A DNA stretch of 64,000 nucleotides, taken from Siminovitchia thermophila (GTDB taxonomy: Bacteria > Bacillota > Bacilli > Bacillales > Bacillaceae_C). Shown here piece after piece: positions 18,091 through 26,036 of the stretch. Within the stretch, counting starts at the first letter, position 1, and each line of letters begins with the position of its first letter. The stretch is from assembly GCF_016909185.1 (NCBI RefSeq), contig NZ_JAFBFH010000014.1:54443-118442 (forward strand), read 5' to 3'. The position numbers and the translations under genes are program-made. The notes beneath the pieces were generated by a model, which saw nothing but the letters and a program-made list of their open reading frames with translations, searched no databases and was not told the origin of the DNA.

Positions 18091-19134
18091 TTGGCGTCCA
18101 TAGAATTTAAGCAAGTTACAAAAACATTTCAGCAAAATGTAGTGATCGAAGATTTAAATTTAAAAATTAAAGACGGCTCTTTTACAGTATTGGTAGGACC
18201 TTCTGGTTGTGGGAAGACAACTCTTCTTCGAATGATAGCCGGGATTGGTCCTCAAACATCTGGACAAGTAATGATTGGCGAAAAAGATGTGACAAATATT
18301 CCGCCGGGTAAACGTGGGGTCTCAATGGTATTTCAAAACTATGCGCTTTATCCGACAATGACTGTCAGGGGAAACATAGAATTTGGATTAGTCAATCATA
18401 AAGTGAAAAAACATGAGAGAAAGCAACTGGTAGGCAGTATCAGTAAAAGTGTCGGGCTCTTCGAATATCTTGATCGAATGCCATCCACTTTATCAGGAGG
18501 ACAACGACAACGGGTCGCGTTAGCGCGCGCCATGGTAAAAAATCCATCCGTCTTTTTAATGGATGAACCATTATCAAATTTAGATGCAAAATTAAGGGCG
18601 CAAATGAGAATTGACTTGATTGAACTACATAGAAAACTGGGGACTACTTTTGTTTATGTAACTCATGACCAAGTAGAAGCGATGTCTATGGCAGACACAA
18701 TCGTATTAATGAATAAGGGAGTGATTCAACAAGAAGCGCCGCCTGAAGAAATGTACCGTGATCCTAACAACTTATTTGTTGCGCAATTTATCGGGGTTCC
18801 TCCCATGAATATCTCAAACTTGGGCGTAGATCATGTTAAGTTTGGTTTTCGACCAGAGAAACTTATATTATCTACTTCACCGATCAAATCCTATTTTTCA
18901 ATAAAAGGAAGGATCGTTACGCGTGAAATGTTAGGATCGGAGACGATCTATCAGATCAGATATAATGATATTTCTTTTATGGCAAAAAGTACCGAAGACA
19001 AATACCAAGTTGATCAGGATATTAACGTAGGGGTTCAGGCGGAAGATATATTCTTCTTTGGAGAAAACGAAGAACGGATTCGGCCAGATCATCCAAATTT
19101 CCAAAGCTATTTGGAAAAGTTAAGGGAGTATTAG
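18091..19134 (+). CDS. UgpC/MsmX-like sugar ABC transporter ATPase
   Basis: 347 residues from TTG 18091, with GAGGGGG 8 nt upstream. Residues 1-235 are the nucleotide-binding domain: Walker A GPSGCGKTT near 36, Q-loop VFQNYALYPTMTV, signature LSGGQRQRVALARA, Walker B FLMDEPLSNLDAKLR, H-loop VTHDQVEAMSM. Residues 240-347 form the OB-fold regulatory extension of the CUT1 family, shorter than in MalK. It should power the UgpA/UgpE-like permeases encoded next. Having its own ATPase is notable because many Bacillus CUT1 systems share MsmX. Confidence 0.9.
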   Translation: MASIEFKQVTKTFQQNVVIEDLNLKIKDGSFTVLVGPSGCGKTTLLRMIAGIGPQTSGQVMIGEKDVTNIPPGKRGVSMVFQNYALYPTMTVRGNIEFGLVNHKVKKHERKQLVGSISKSVGLFEYLDRMPSTLSGGQRQRVALARAMVKNPSVFLMDEPLSNLDAKLRAQMRIDLIELHRKLGTTFVYVTHDQVEAMSMADTIVLMNKGVIQQEAPPEEMYRDPNNLFVAQFIGVPPMNISNLGVDHVKFGFRPEKLILSTSPIKSYFSIKGRIVTREMLGSETIYQIRYNDISFMAKSTEDKYQVDQDINVGVQAEDIFFFGENEERIRPDHPNFQSYLEKLREY

Positions 19135-19137
19135 GAT

Positions 19138-20016
19138 ATGAACAAACAGAAAGTATGGGAGAAGTTGCGTCCATATGTAATGATTGGTCCTGCTATGATG
19201 GGGATATTTATTTTTGTCATTTATCCAATATTGAATTTGATCTACTTAAGTTTCTTTGACTATAACTTAATGAACAAAGCAAAAAGTAAGTTTGTAGGGT
19301 TCGACAATTATGTACAGATTCTTTCGCGAAGTGATTTTTATAAATCGCTAAGCAATACGTCTTTATACACATTGGGTGTCGTTGTACTAACAATGACCAT
19401 CTCTATATTGATTGCCCTATGGCTAAGTAAACAAACGAAACTAAATTTTGTCATTCAAGCTGGATTGTTTACGCCCCATATCGTCTCCATCGTATCAATC
19501 GCGTTGATATGGTTGTGGATGATGGAGCCGGGTATAGGATTTCTCAATTATATTTTGAAAACTTTGGGATTGCCGACTTCCCAATGGTTACAGAGTTCCA
19601 AAACAGCTTTAATTTCCATCATTATTGTCTCCGTATGGCAGGCGATCGGATATTACATCATTATCATCGTTGCGGCATTACAAGGTGTATCGCCTAGTAT
19701 TTATGAGGCAGCCGCGCTGGATAATGCGAAAAAATCAAAAGTATTTTATAAGCTCACATTACCATTAATTTCGCCACAACTCTTTTTCATTTTGGTCATT
19801 ATGACGATTGGTTCCTTTAAAGTATTTGACACTGTCAGAATAATGACGGGCGGGGGACCGAATAATGCGACCAATACGCTAGTCTACTATATTTACGAAT
19901 ACCGAACAACGAATATAGGGTATGCTTCAGCCACTGGTGTGATTTTAATGTTCATTATTGGTCTGTTAACAATCATATATTTCCGGTTGCTGTCTAAAAA
20001 GATATTTTATCAATAG
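19138..20016 (+). CDS. ABC sugar permease, UgpA-like
   Basis: 292 residues, ATG 3 nt after the ATPase stop, with AAGGGAG upstream. Six transmembrane segments. The cytoplasmic EAA loop (YEAAALDNAKKSKVFYKLTL) near residue 190 docks the ATPase. It begins with the RPYVMIGPAMMGIFIFVIYP pattern of CUT1 first permeases. Forms a heterodimer with the next gene product. Operon position and partner set point to glycerol-3-phosphate-type or glycerophosphodiester substrates. Confidence 0.9.
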   Translation: MNKQKVWEKLRPYVMIGPAMMGIFIFVIYPILNLIYLSFFDYNLMNKAKSKFVGFDNYVQILSRSDFYKSLSNTSLYTLGVVVLTMTISILIALWLSKQTKLNFVIQAGLFTPHIVSIVSIALIWLWMMEPGIGFLNYILKTLGLPTSQWLQSSKTALISIIIVSVWQAIGYYIIIIVAALQGVSPSIYEAAALDNAKKSKVFYKLTLPLISPQLFFILVIMTIGSFKVFDTVRIMTGGGPNNATNTLVYYIYEYRTTNIGYASATGVILMFIIGLLTIIYFRLLSKKIFYQ

Positions 20017-20047
20017 AATGAGGTGGCACCAGGAAGGGGGAGCATGA

Positions 20048-20881
20048 TTGAGTTCAGGATTTTTTCCGCGTTTTAAAGGAACAGTAAACATTCTATTAAA
20101 GATACTTGTATTATTAATCTTTATATTTCCGTTTTTATGGATGATCTCTACATCCTTACAAACGTTTCAAGAAACAATGGCATTTCCACCTACGTTGATT
20201 CCTGAAGTACCGCAATGGATTAACTTTGTAGATGCGATGCAAGCAGGACCATTTGTAACTTACGCCAAAAATTCAGTGATCGTGACAACATCCATTATTG
20301 TCATTCAGCTGTTGATTATGATACCAGCTGCGTATGCATTTGCCAGATATGACTTTTTTGGAAAAAAAGTATTGTTTGCCCTGGTAATACTTGCATTTAT
20401 GATACCCGGGCAGATTACCTTCATTCCAGTGTATTTGATGATGGCCGAGTGGGGACTTATAAAAACCCTGCTTCCCCAAATACTTCCATTTATGACCAAT
20501 GCCTTCGGGATCTTTTTATTACGACAGTATTTTATGCAAATACCTGATGAAATTATTGAAGCGGCACGGCTTGATAACGCAAGTGAGTTTAAAATTATGT
20601 GGAAAATCATGACGCCCATGTCAAAACCGGCGCTTGCAACCATTGCATTATTTAGTTTCGTCAGTCATTGGAATGATTATTTCTGGCCGCTTGTCATGAC
20701 GGATTCTGCCGAGGTCCGCCCGCTAACATTAGGAATTGCGATGTTAAGACAAACGGAAGGAATTAGTAATTGGCATATAATTATGGCCGGAAATGTGGTC
20801 TTAGTACTGCCGATATTGATTATTTATGTATTTTGCGCAAGGCATATTGTGAAAGCATTTGTTTATTCAGGGATTAAATAA
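20048..20881 (+). CDS. ABC sugar permease, UgpE-like
   Basis: 277 residues from TTG 20048, with AGGAAGGGGGA upstream. Six transmembrane segments; EAA loop IEAARLDNASEFKIMWKIM near residue 180, and the SLQTFQETMAFPPTLIPEVP periplasmic-side stretch typical of CUT1 second permeases. Pairs with the 19138 permease to form the membrane channel. Confidence 0.9.
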   Translation: MSSGFFPRFKGTVNILLKILVLLIFIFPFLWMISTSLQTFQETMAFPPTLIPEVPQWINFVDAMQAGPFVTYAKNSVIVTTSIIVIQLLIMIPAAYAFARYDFFGKKVLFALVILAFMIPGQITFIPVYLMMAEWGLIKTLLPQILPFMTNAFGIFLLRQYFMQIPDEIIEAARLDNASEFKIMWKIMTPMSKPALATIALFSFVSHWNDYFWPLVMTDSAEVRPLTLGIAMLRQTEGISNWHIIMAGNVVLVLPILIIYVFCARHIVKAFVYSGIK

Positions 20882-20914
20882 TTCCTAATAATAAAAATTT
20901 TCGGAGGGGAAGAA

Positions 20915-22213
20915 ATGAGAAAACATATTTTGATGATTTTGATAGTGGCAATCATCTCAATGTTGCTTATTGCCTGTAGTTCTGATAGTTCGTCCTCAGG
21001 AGGAAATGATGATGCCGGGAAGAAGAAAAATGGTGAGAAAACGACGATTCAGTTCTGGCACGCATTAGGCGGTAAAAATGGTGAACTAATTGATGAAATG
21101 TTAAAACGTTTCAATGATTCACAAGATGAAATTGAAGTTGTTGGTTCTTTTCAGGGTGGATACGATGAAGCGGTCACGAAATTACAACAATCCATCTCGG
21201 CCGACACTTCTCCCGATATTGCGATGATAGAACGGGCATATGTAGAGATGTTTGCTGATTCAGAGGTGCTAGAAGACTTGACACCTTATTTTGAATCAAG
21301 TGATCTAAATGTTGACGATTTTACAGAGGGATTAATGGGTCATTCGTATTTTAATGATCAGCTTCTCTCTCTTCCATTTAACCGTTCGACTCCCATTTTA
21401 CATGTAAACAAGTCAATGCTGGATGAAAACGGCTTAGAGGTTCCAACTACTTGGGAGGAATTGAAAGAAGTGGCGAACGCCTTAGTGATTAAAGAAGGCG
21501 ATGAATACAAACGTTATGGATTTAGTATGCCTTACGATACTTGGTATCCAATTGCCATGATTACTCAATCAGGTGGAACATTTTTTAATGAAGATAATAC
21601 ATCGGTTGGATTTTTTGATAATGGTGTAGGTGAAGAAGTATTTTCATTTTTAAAAGACGTACAAAGTACTGGCGCTATGTATTATCCTCCTGCCCAGGAC
21701 TCGGGTAATATCGTTAACCAAATGTTCATGAGTGAAAATATCGGAATCATGTATCAATCAACTGGTACAATCGGTACTTTAATGGAAAATGTTGAGTTCG
21801 ATTATGTCACAACGTTCCTGCCTAAAAATGATGAATACGCAGCACCTACCGGAGGCGGGAATATTGCTATGCTTGCCGGTTCGGAAAATAAAGAAGCAGC
21901 ATGGAAATTTATCGAGTGGATGTTGAAAGAGCCGGAAGGATTATTACAGTTTGTCATAGATTCGGGCTATCTTCCATTTACTAACACGATGGTTGAATCG
22001 CAAGAGATGAAAGAACTGTGGGTAAAAGAACCAAATCGACAAGTAGCTTATGAACAGCTTGAACATGCTGTTGACACGAACAAGGATGTTGAATGGCCAG
22101 TCATCATGCATGAGTTCTTCTCCGCAATAGAAGCGATTATGTATAATGACGAAGAAATTAAGCCTACATTGAAAAAGTTCAAAGAAGAAACAGAAAGAAT
22201 TTTAAATAAGTAA
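20915..22213 (+). CDS. extracellular solute-binding lipoprotein, UgpB-like
   Basis: 432 residues from ATG 20915, with CGGAGGGG upstream. Lipobox LLIAC places the lipidated Cys at 21, followed by a Ser/Gly-rich linker. The mature part has the two-lobe family-1 binding-protein pattern: TIQFWHALGGKNGELIDEML, then VVGSFQGGYDEAVTKLQQSI, then PFNRSTPILHVNK, close to UgpB (sn-glycerol-3-phosphate and glycerophosphodiester binding). Sits on the outer face of the membrane and delivers ligand to the permease pair. Ligand assignment is by family resemblance and the GDPD gene next door. Confidence 0.85.
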   Translation: MRKHILMILIVAIISMLLIACSSDSSSSGGNDDAGKKKNGEKTTIQFWHALGGKNGELIDEMLKRFNDSQDEIEVVGSFQGGYDEAVTKLQQSISADTSPDIAMIERAYVEMFADSEVLEDLTPYFESSDLNVDDFTEGLMGHSYFNDQLLSLPFNRSTPILHVNKSMLDENGLEVPTTWEELKEVANALVIKEGDEYKRYGFSMPYDTWYPIAMITQSGGTFFNEDNTSVGFFDNGVGEEVFSFLKDVQSTGAMYYPPAQDSGNIVNQMFMSENIGIMYQSTGTIGTLMENVEFDYVTTFLPKNDEYAAPTGGGNIAMLAGSENKEAAWKFIEWMLKEPEGLLQFVIDSGYLPFTNTMVESQEMKELWVKEPNRQVAYEQLEHAVDTNKDVEWPVIMHEFFSAIEAIMYNDEEIKPTLKKFKEETERILNK

Positions 22214-22230
22214 GGAAGTAGATCCATATT

Positions 22231-22962
22231 ATGATAGAACAACTTCAATCAAAAACCGGTATAAACGTTGCGGCCCACCGCGGATATAGTGCTGAATATC
22301 CGGAAAACACTCTGTTGGCGTTTCAAAAAGCAGTTGATCTTGGAGTTGATATGATTGAGTTTGATTTACGACTATCTAAAGACAATGTAGTCGTCATTAT
22401 TCATGACGATACTGTCGATAGAACGACGAATGGGACAGGTATGGTAAATGATCTTACATTAAAAGAATTAAAAGAGTTGGATGCTGGTGAAGGGGAAAAG
22501 ATTCCCACGCTGGAAGAATTTTGCGAATCACTTCAACCGTATGCTGAATTACTTTTCAATGTTGAAATCAAGCCATGTGATCAAGCGATTGAAGTCGCCG
22601 ACCGTACGGTCGAATTGCTTAAAAAATATGATTTCCTTGATAGATGTGTATTTACGAGCTTTGATGCAGAAGTGATTACGCATCTTCATGACAAATACAA
22701 TGTAAAAACACAAGGTTTTCCCGGGGAGAAAATGCTTCATTATATTCCCGGTGAAGACGGGACCATTTCTAAAATATGGGCAATCGGAATGAGCATGAAG
22801 TTATTGAACCCTGAACTTGTACAAAGTTACAAAGCTAAAGGAAAACTGGCATGGTGCTATTGTCCGGACGATATGGAGCAAGTCAAATACGCGTTGGATT
22901 GTGGAGTAACGTTATTAACATGTAATGATCTATTACCTGCATTAAAGTATATTAAAAAGTAG
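22231..22962 (+). CDS. cytoplasmic glycerophosphodiester phosphodiesterase
   Basis: 243 residues, 17 nt after the binding-protein stop. GDPD family TIM barrel with catalytic motifs AHRGYSAEYPENTLLAF (His/Arg and Glu), MIEFDLRLSKD (metal Glu/Asp), VVIIHDDTVDRTTNGTG (catalytic His) and FNVEIKP. No signal peptide, so it acts inside the cell and should hydrolyse imported glycerophosphodiesters to glycerol-3-phosphate plus an alcohol. Last gene before a strong terminator, so it belongs to the ABC operon, as ugpQ does in E. coli. Confidence 0.9.
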   Translation: MIEQLQSKTGINVAAHRGYSAEYPENTLLAFQKAVDLGVDMIEFDLRLSKDNVVVIIHDDTVDRTTNGTGMVNDLTLKELKELDAGEGEKIPTLEEFCESLQPYAELLFNVEIKPCDQAIEVADRTVELLKKYDFLDRCVFTSFDAEVITHLHDKYNVKTQGFPGEKMLHYIPGEDGTISKIWAIGMSMKLLNPELVQSYKAKGKLAWCYCPDDMEQVKYALDCGVTLLTCNDLLPALKYIKK

Positions 22963-23008
22963 AGGCGGAAATAGGAGAAGCTTTTTTCGTGGAATAGAAC
23001 AAAAAAGC

Positions 23009-23043
23009 GGGGTGTCAAATCGCGAGAATTGACACCCCATTTT
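23009..23043 (+). terminator. Rho-independent terminator of the ABC/GDPD operon
   Basis: GGGGTGTCAA (23009-23018) and TTGACACCCC (23029-23038) pair perfectly over 10 bp around a 10-nt loop, followed by ATTTT. Confidence 0.8.
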
Positions 23044-23065
23044 AGCACCAGGGAGGATTCCCAAA

Positions 23066-23206
23066 ATGAGCAGAGTCGAGAAAACACTTGGCATCGGAAT
23101 GGATAGCGTAAAGAGACGACTATGCAGCGACAGGGCTATTTCTGTCATGTTTAAAAAATTCGACACCTCCACTGCGACTTTAACCGTTGATAGAACAATA
23201 TTTTAA
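23066..23206 (+). other. possible short open frame
   Basis: 46 codons from ATG 23066 with a good AGGGAGGA 10 nt upstream; the product begins MSRVEKTLGIGMDSVKRRL. No family recognised. It could be a small gene, or leader DNA of the next gene, whose own start follows 13 nt after the stop. Confidence 0.25.
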
Positions 23207-23218
23207 GAGGCAGGATGT

Positions 23219-24295
23219 GTGACATACAAAATGAATCGACTGTTTCAGTTATGTAGGAAAATACCAATGATGCTAATCATCGTCATTCTGATTTCTACAA
23301 TTCCTCTTACGACAAAGGCAAAACAGCCAGTACCTAATACAAACATGTTTGTTTTATCAAACGAAGGGCTTCCATTCATTCAAGACAAGCCATTGCACAA
23401 TGGCACGGTACTGCAATCTTTTGCTTTTGATGATGAAAATAAGCATATCTATGTTGTGCAATTAATGGCTGGTGGTCAACAGCTCCCGGATGAAAATGAA
23501 CCAGTCAGTGGGGCAATCAGGGCTAAAAATGGTGATGTAACACTGACGAAATTAGATCAAGAGGGCAATAAGTTAGGTCATATGTACCTAAAAGGATTCG
23601 GCCACGGAGTCCAAATTGGTGTAGAGGTTGAAAACGGGGTGACGTATTTATGGACTGAAACGGATGCAGTTACAGAAGGAAATGACGGTTGGGGAACACA
23701 GATTGCTAGATTTCCATTTGAGAACGGTACTATACGAACACCAGATTCTCCAGTCCTTGAAAAACATAAACTTATCGAAGGAGCTGACCGTACAACTGTC
23801 AACATTGATAAAACTCACGGTTTACTGACAATGCGATACAGATTGGATGGAAGTTTTCGATATGGTGTGTTTGATTTAGAGCAAGTGAAGAAAGGAAACT
23901 ACCATCCTATTGCGGATGTTCCGCAACCTCCCGTTGGAACATTCCAAGGTTTTGCCTCATACGGAACATATTTGTATTTATTAGAAGGTAACGCCTATGG
24001 GGTCAACGGATCGGTTGCGCCTTACGGTAATACGTATGTAACAGCGGTCGATTTAAATTCTGGAAAGGCGGTAGCCAGACAATTGATTTCGGCGGGCAAT
24101 GCAATGACATTTAGGGAACCTGAAGGTATGGCTATTAGAATCCCTGATCCAAAACAGCCTCATAAAGCTCAATTACATATTGGTTTTGCATCAAACGCCG
24201 CGCCAAATAGGTTGGCTAATATATATTATTTTGATCAACTCATGCCAATAAATAGTAACCACCACCGGTGTTCATTATTAAAGGAAAATCATTAA
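23219..24295 (+). CDS. secreted TagC/helveticin-J-like protein
   Basis: 358 residues from GTG 23219 (an ATG at 23231 is an alternative). A signal peptide spans about 1-35 (MMLIIVILISTIPLTTKAKQ). The mature region matches the TagC/helveticin-J-like beta-propeller family, seen in B. subtilis TagC and in phage tail proteins labelled teichoic acid biosynthesis protein C: GTVLQSFAFDDENKHIYVVQ, then YLKGFGHGVQIGVEVENG, then TYLWTETDAV. No catalytic residues can be assigned. Secretion, the TagC kinship and its place behind a TarJ-like enzyme, importer and GDPD suggest extracellular binding or breakdown of teichoic acid (inference). The last 15 residues look unrelated to the fold. Confidence 0.7.
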   Translation: MTYKMNRLFQLCRKIPMMLIIVILISTIPLTTKAKQPVPNTNMFVLSNEGLPFIQDKPLHNGTVLQSFAFDDENKHIYVVQLMAGGQQLPDENEPVSGAIRAKNGDVTLTKLDQEGNKLGHMYLKGFGHGVQIGVEVENGVTYLWTETDAVTEGNDGWGTQIARFPFENGTIRTPDSPVLEKHKLIEGADRTTVNIDKTHGLLTMRYRLDGSFRYGVFDLEQVKKGNYHPIADVPQPPVGTFQGFASYGTYLYLLEGNAYGVNGSVAPYGNTYVTAVDLNSGKAVARQLISAGNAMTFREPEGMAIRIPDPKQPHKAQLHIGFASNAAPNRLANIYYFDQLMPINSNHHRCSLLKENH

Positions 24296-24923
24296 TGTAG
24301 AAGAAATGATCGTATAATCTAGGTTGGGTAGGAGTGCGGTTCGGTACTAAAGCTAAGGATGGGTTTTCATGGATTCCTGTTTTGACTGAAATGAATCATT
24401 GTTGACAGCTGCGATATAAGTTACCGGCCAAAGTTTTCTAATATCGAGCACCTACCCATTGCTTTCCCAAACGGAAGGTTGGGGCTGTCTAAAAAGTCCA
24501 ACTTAGAGTAAAGGCGCTAAAACTTAAAACCCAAGAATGTTGATTTTACAGCATTCTTAGGTTTTATTTTTTTTGCTTTTCAAGCTCCCATATTATTTTT
24601 CGGACAGCCCCAGCCCCTTTTCCATTTAGCGCCTTCGTCGTTTTTATCAATTCATTTTCCATCAACTTGGCTATCCGTGAAAGATATGGCGGCTTTCACA
24701 CGGTAGGATGAACGAGTGAAAAAATGCGGCAGCAAATGTATGTATGACTATTTTTTCAATAAAAAATGATTCTTTAATAGTTCGCACAATCAATCTCTGA
24801 TTCAACCCTCTCATTTGTTTTCAATGGTGCAATCGGTTGTGTAAGAAATATATTACTTTATGTATGAAATACTTTACTTATTGTAAAAAATATATTACTA
24901 TCTAGGTGAAGGAGATGGTGTCG
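24296..24923 (+). other. intergenic stretch with a MITE and an AT-rich promoter region
   Basis: Contains the 131-bp element at 24481-24611. The last 80 bp are very AT-rich, with two near-direct copies of AAATATATTACT (around 24847 and 24888) flanking GAAATACTTTACTTATTG; these probably form promoter and operator of the XRE gene. Nothing else recognised. Confidence 0.5.
24481..24611. mobile_element. 131-bp MITE-like element with IS1182-type ends
   Basis: Starts GGGGCTGTCTAAAAAGT and ends with the complement of GGGGCTGTCCGAAAAAT, i.e. imperfect 17-bp terminal inverted repeats of the GGGGCTGTCC type used by IS1182-like transposons. It encodes nothing. Its interior is a strong hairpin (CCCAAGAATGTTG with CAGCATTCTTAGG) followed by a T-run, which could also end transcription of the 23219 gene. 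No target duplication is obvious. Confidence 0.6.
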
Positions 24924-25151
24924 ATGCCTTTGATGAATAGAAAAATAAAAAATCGTATAGTCATTCTTCGTGCTGAACGCAACTTATCACAAAAGGATGT
25001 GGCGGACGGCGTAGGAGTCAGTCGCCAAACAATTATTTCCTTAGAAAAAAATAGATACAATCCTTCATTAAAATTGGCATTTGATCTTGCCCTTTTTTTT
25101 GGTGTAGATGTGCATGACGTTTTTCAGTATGAATTGGAGGAGGATCATTAA
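24924..25151 (+). CDS. XRE-family transcriptional regulator
   Basis: 75 residues from ATG 24924, 8 nt after GAAGGAGA. It is a single helix-turn-helix domain: RIVILRAERNLSQKDVADG, then VGVSRQTIISLEKNRYNPS, then ALFFGVDVHDVFQYE, the YozG/YgzD-like subtype. Its stop overlaps the start of the next gene (TAATG), a typical pair of small XRE regulator plus small membrane protein. Probably represses its own operon through the AT-rich repeats upstream. Confidence 0.85.
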   Translation: MPLMNRKIKNRIVILRAERNLSQKDVADGVGVSRQTIISLEKNRYNPSLKLAFDLALFFGVDVHDVFQYELEEDH

Positions 25152-25453
25152 TGGAAATATTTTACACTAGTTTAAGGTTACTATATGTCATCATTTTCTT
25201 TGCAGCATTATTGATATCATTGCGTTTTGAATGGGGATCTGAAGGAAGCGACGAGAGGGGAAAAACAATCGCTAATCAATCATACAGTATTCTTTTTCCG
25301 ATGTTGCCGCTTGGATGGCTCACCATTGAAATGGTCGATCAATTTATACAGCCTTTAAACTATGAAACTTACAAGCTGCTTATTTGGTTCTTAATGACGG
25401 GGCTCACCATCATACATGCTTTCAACATCATGATACTAAAAAGGAAATATTAA
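25151..25453 (+). CDS. small three-helix membrane protein paired with the XRE regulator
   Basis: 100 residues from ATG 25151, with GGAGGAG upstream and a 1-bp overlap with the regulator. Hydrophobic segments at about 7-24, 45-62 and 75-93. Between helices 1 and 2 lies SDERGKTIANQSYSI, resembling the D-E-R-G-x2-I motif of DUF2178/DUF3796-type membrane proteins found beside XRE regulators. Function unknown. Confidence 0.7.
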   Translation: MEIFYTSLRLLYVIIFFAALLISLRFEWGSEGSDERGKTIANQSYSILFPMLPLGWLTIEMVDQFIQPLNYETYKLLIWFLMTGLTIIHAFNIMILKRKY

Positions 25454-25577
25454 ATAGAAACTTGAGACTCATCGGAGTGCGCCATTGTGAGCACTATTCG
25501 CCTTTAACAAGTAGTGCTGCATGATGGTATATTTTGACATGATTTGAAGATTTTGTAGGAGCGCTCCTCACCACTTT

Positions 25578-26021
25578 TATCCCGCATGTAAGGTGCCGTA
25601 AGACTCCCACTTCAAAACGTGAGGGTGATACCAAAGGTCTAAGTGTGATAAAACGGCACCTACAAGCCCGATTGGTTCAACTAACATTCAAGGAGAAAAG
25701 CATTCCTTGAATGAAGTTTCACTTTATCCCGCATGTAAGGTGCCGTAAGCCTCCCACTTCAAAACGTGAGGGTGATACCAAAGGTCCAAGTGTGATAAAA
25801 CGGCACCTACATGCCCGATTGGTTCAACTAACATTCAAGGAGAAAAGCATTCCTTGAATGAAGTTTCACTTTATCCCGCATGTAAGGTGCCGTAAGCCTC
25901 CCACTTCAAAACGTGAGGATGATACCAAAGGTCTAAGTGTGAGAAAACGGCACCTAAATGCCCGATTGGTTCAACTAACATTCAAGGAGAAAAGCATTCC
26001 TTGAATGAAGTTTCAATTTAT
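25578..26021 (+). repeat. dispersed two-hairpin repeat, locus B (three 147-bp units in tandem)
   Basis: The motif CCCGCATGTAAGGTGCCG starts at 25581, 25728 and 25875, a period of exactly 147 bp. Each unit has hairpin 1 (AGGTGCCGT ... ACGGCACCT) and hairpin 2 in the form ATTCAAGGA/TCCTTGAAT. Units differ by only a few bases. The array ends 16 bp before the start of the 26037 gene; its last bases (GAAGTTTCAATTTAT) abut the AAGGAGG of that gene. Confidence 0.95.
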
Positions 26022-26036
26022 AAGGAGGCTATTTTG

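Noticed and set aside
25578..26021. Tandem repeat considered as a CRISPR array
   Set aside because: The whole 147-bp unit repeats, with no unique spacers; it is a tandem copy of the dispersed two-hairpin element.
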